Source: Ktedonobacter sp. SOSP1-85
GTDB taxonomy: Bacteria > Chloroflexota > Ktedonobacteria > Ktedonobacterales > Ktedonobacteraceae
NCBI RefSeq assembly: GCF_016587415.1
Contig: NZ_BNJI01000001.1
Coordinates: 6,177,501-6,241,500 of the forward strand
Direction: 5' to 3'
DNA length: 64,000 bases
A model generated the notes under the pieces. The model made no database searches, was not told where the DNA came from, and saw only the letters and a list, made by a program, of their open reading frames with translations. The translations under genes and the position numbers were made by a program. Below, one piece after another: positions 62,816-64,000 of the stretch (positions are counted from its first letter, which is position 1; every line of letters begins with the position of its first letter).

Positions 62816-64000
62816 TAACCCATCGCTACGCCAGAAGCAGCAGAGTGACGACACTGTCTCTCCTTTTCCCAACAAGCGTCCTCGGCTGTTACGGCTGCGC
62901 TTGATTACCTGGTATGGAGGACTGGTCGCGGTTTCGCTCCTCTTTTTTGGTGTGCTCGTTTTCCTGTTAACCTCACAGTCGCTCTCCAATAGCGTGGACG
63001 CATCTCTACGCGCAGAGGCAGGAGCTGCCCAGGCCAACATTCGTGCCGAACTCCTGCGCCATCAACGTTTGCATGCAGACAGCGATTGGCCCACTCCCCT
63101 CTCGTTGAGTGTGATCGATACCCATAGCCTCTCTAAAGATACGCTAGGGATCACCGTCAAGGTCTTCGACCAGGCGCATCACTTACAATATGCCTCGAAG
63201 AACGAGCCTCTTAATATCACGCCTACAGCAGAGATGTATCAGCACGCCCTGCAAAATGCAGACAATCCCCAACCATATACGGTATCCGGCCCGAATAAGG
63301 AATCTCTGCGCATTCTGGTTGAACCAATTCATAAACCCCAGGTCGCCCCAGGGGGCCAGCCGGGTCCCGTGATTGGCATGCTCCTGGTGGCCAGGTCGCT
63401 CAGTCCGGAGGAGGCCACCAAAACCCAATTGCTCTTTCTCCTCTGTACCACGGGAGCTCTGGTGCTGATTACAGCGCTGGGCATCGGCTGGGGGATTACG
63501 ACCAATGTCTTACATCCGCTCTCCGATATGGTGAAGACCGCGCGTGATATCGCGAATGAGGCCCGTGGCGTGCATGTGGGCAATTTGCACCAGCGGGTCC
63601 AACGCCCGAAGGGGCATGATGAAATGGTCGAGGTCGTAGATACCTTTAATGAGATGCTGGCCGCTCTGGAGAAGGCTACCACGGCCCAACATCGCTTTAT
63701 TGCAGACGCTTCACACGAGTTGCGTGCCCCACTGACGACCATCCAGGGAAACCTGGCCTTTCTCCAGCGGCATAGCGATGAGCTGCCCGCCGAAGAGCGC
63801 AAAACAATGCTCCTGGACGCCCACAGCGAAACCCTGCGCCTCGCACGTCTTGTCGACGAACTCCTTCTGCTGGCACGCGCGGACGTAAGCGCCGATACCA
63901 TCGTCCCGCCTCCTCCTATTGAGCAGGAACAGAAACCAGCGGTGGCCGCGCCACGCGGAAACCTCCGTGAGCAACCAGTCGAGCTGGACCACTCTCTCTT
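62799..64000 (+). CDS. sensor histidine kinase, 3' end outside the window
   Basis: ATG at 62799 overlaps the regulator stop. About 400 residues are visible: a membrane helix near residues 35-58 (ITWYGGLVAVSLLFFGVLVF), a periplasmic sensor of ~140 residues, a second helix near 212-232, a HAMP region (VLHPLSDMVKTARDIANEAR), and the H-box FIADASHELRAPLTTIQGNL with the phosphorylated His. The catalytic ATPase domain lies past the window end. The signal is unknown. The partner is the regulator just upstream. Confidence 0.95.
   Translation, partial: MSLKNNNPSLRQKQQSDDTVSPFPNKRPRLLRLRLITWYGGLVAVSLLFFGVLVFLLTSQSLSNSVDASLRAEAGAAQANIRAELLRHQRLHADSDWPTPLSLSVIDTHSLSKDTLGITVKVFDQAHHLQYASKNEPLNITPTAEMYQHALQNADNPQPYTVSGPNKESLRILVEPIHKPQVAPGGQPGPVIGMLLVARSLSPEEATKTQLLFLLCTTGALVLITALGIGWGITTNVLHPLSDMVKTARDIANEARGVHVGNLHQRVQRPKGHDEMVEVVDTFNEMLAALEKATTAQHRFIADASHELRAPLTTIQGNLAFLQRHSDELPAEERKTMLLDAHSETLRLARLVDELLLLARADVSADTIVPPPPIEQEQKPAVAAPRGNLREQPVELDHSL

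Overview
The window looks like a chromosomal segment of a large, repeat-rich genome from the Ktedonobacteria (Chloroflexota), probably a Ktedonobacter relative. This is inferred from the protein repertoire (KimA-type and Kdp potassium systems, a MalT-like LuxR regulator, zinc-ribbon/low-complexity membrane proteins, Gfo/Idh/MocA sugar clusters) and from several solo IS200/IS605-type tnpB and iscB elements, for which Ktedonobacter is well known. It was not checked by any search. Layout: 1-11 kb holds accessory enzymes (TPR protein, two serine hydrolases, CopC-CopD fusion, MFS exporter, secreted beta-helix protein, YCII protein) and a VOC/glyoxalase gene split by a solo tnpB element. 11.2-20.3 kb is a potassium-uptake locus: receiver-only response regulator, a 31-aa membrane peptide, kdpF, kdpA, kdpB, kdpC, a KdpD N-terminal sensor without kinase domain, then a KimA-type K+ transporter. 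20.5-24.2 kb is a MoxR-type AAA+ / VWA pair. 24.3-28.9 kb holds a TIGR01777-type epimerase gene broken by an IS630 element, a YndJ-like membrane protein, a TetR regulator with a likely operator, and rsmG. 28.9-30.6 kb is an IscB (OMEGA nuclease) element with its presumptive omega-RNA region. 30.6-38.5 kb holds an MFS transporter, purA, a membrane spermidine-synthase-like protein, a zinc-ribbon protein and a RecB/Cas4-like PD-(D/E)XK nuclease with a strong promoter. 38.6-40.1 kb is a second tnpB element. 40.3-46 kb holds a frameshifted acetyl-xylan-type esterase, a JAMM peptidase, a frameshifted GH38 alpha-mannosidase and a HAD phosphatase. 46.7-51.1 kb has an epoxide hydrolase divergent from a frameshifted MalT/LuxR regulator. 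51.3-60.6 kb holds an ATP-grasp enzyme, a second zinc-ribbon protein, a PLP dehydratase, a Kal-like ammonia-lyase and a Gfo-isomerase-Gfo sugar operon. 60.8-62 kb is a third, different tnpB element, followed by a two-component system cut by the window end. The main points of interest are: (i) a family of five ~65-90 bp palindromic elements placed only 23-37 nt before start codons in intercistronic gaps; (ii) four RNA-guided OMEGA-nuclease loci in 64 kb, one of which interrupts a gene so exactly that removing it restores the frame, which predicts its guide and TAM; (iii) an IS630 insertion that can be reversed in frame on paper and has a -1 frameshift A-run; (iv) a 3.5-kb block bounded by rsmG and a short degenerate copy of rsmG; and (v) many very long perfect hairpins at gene ends.
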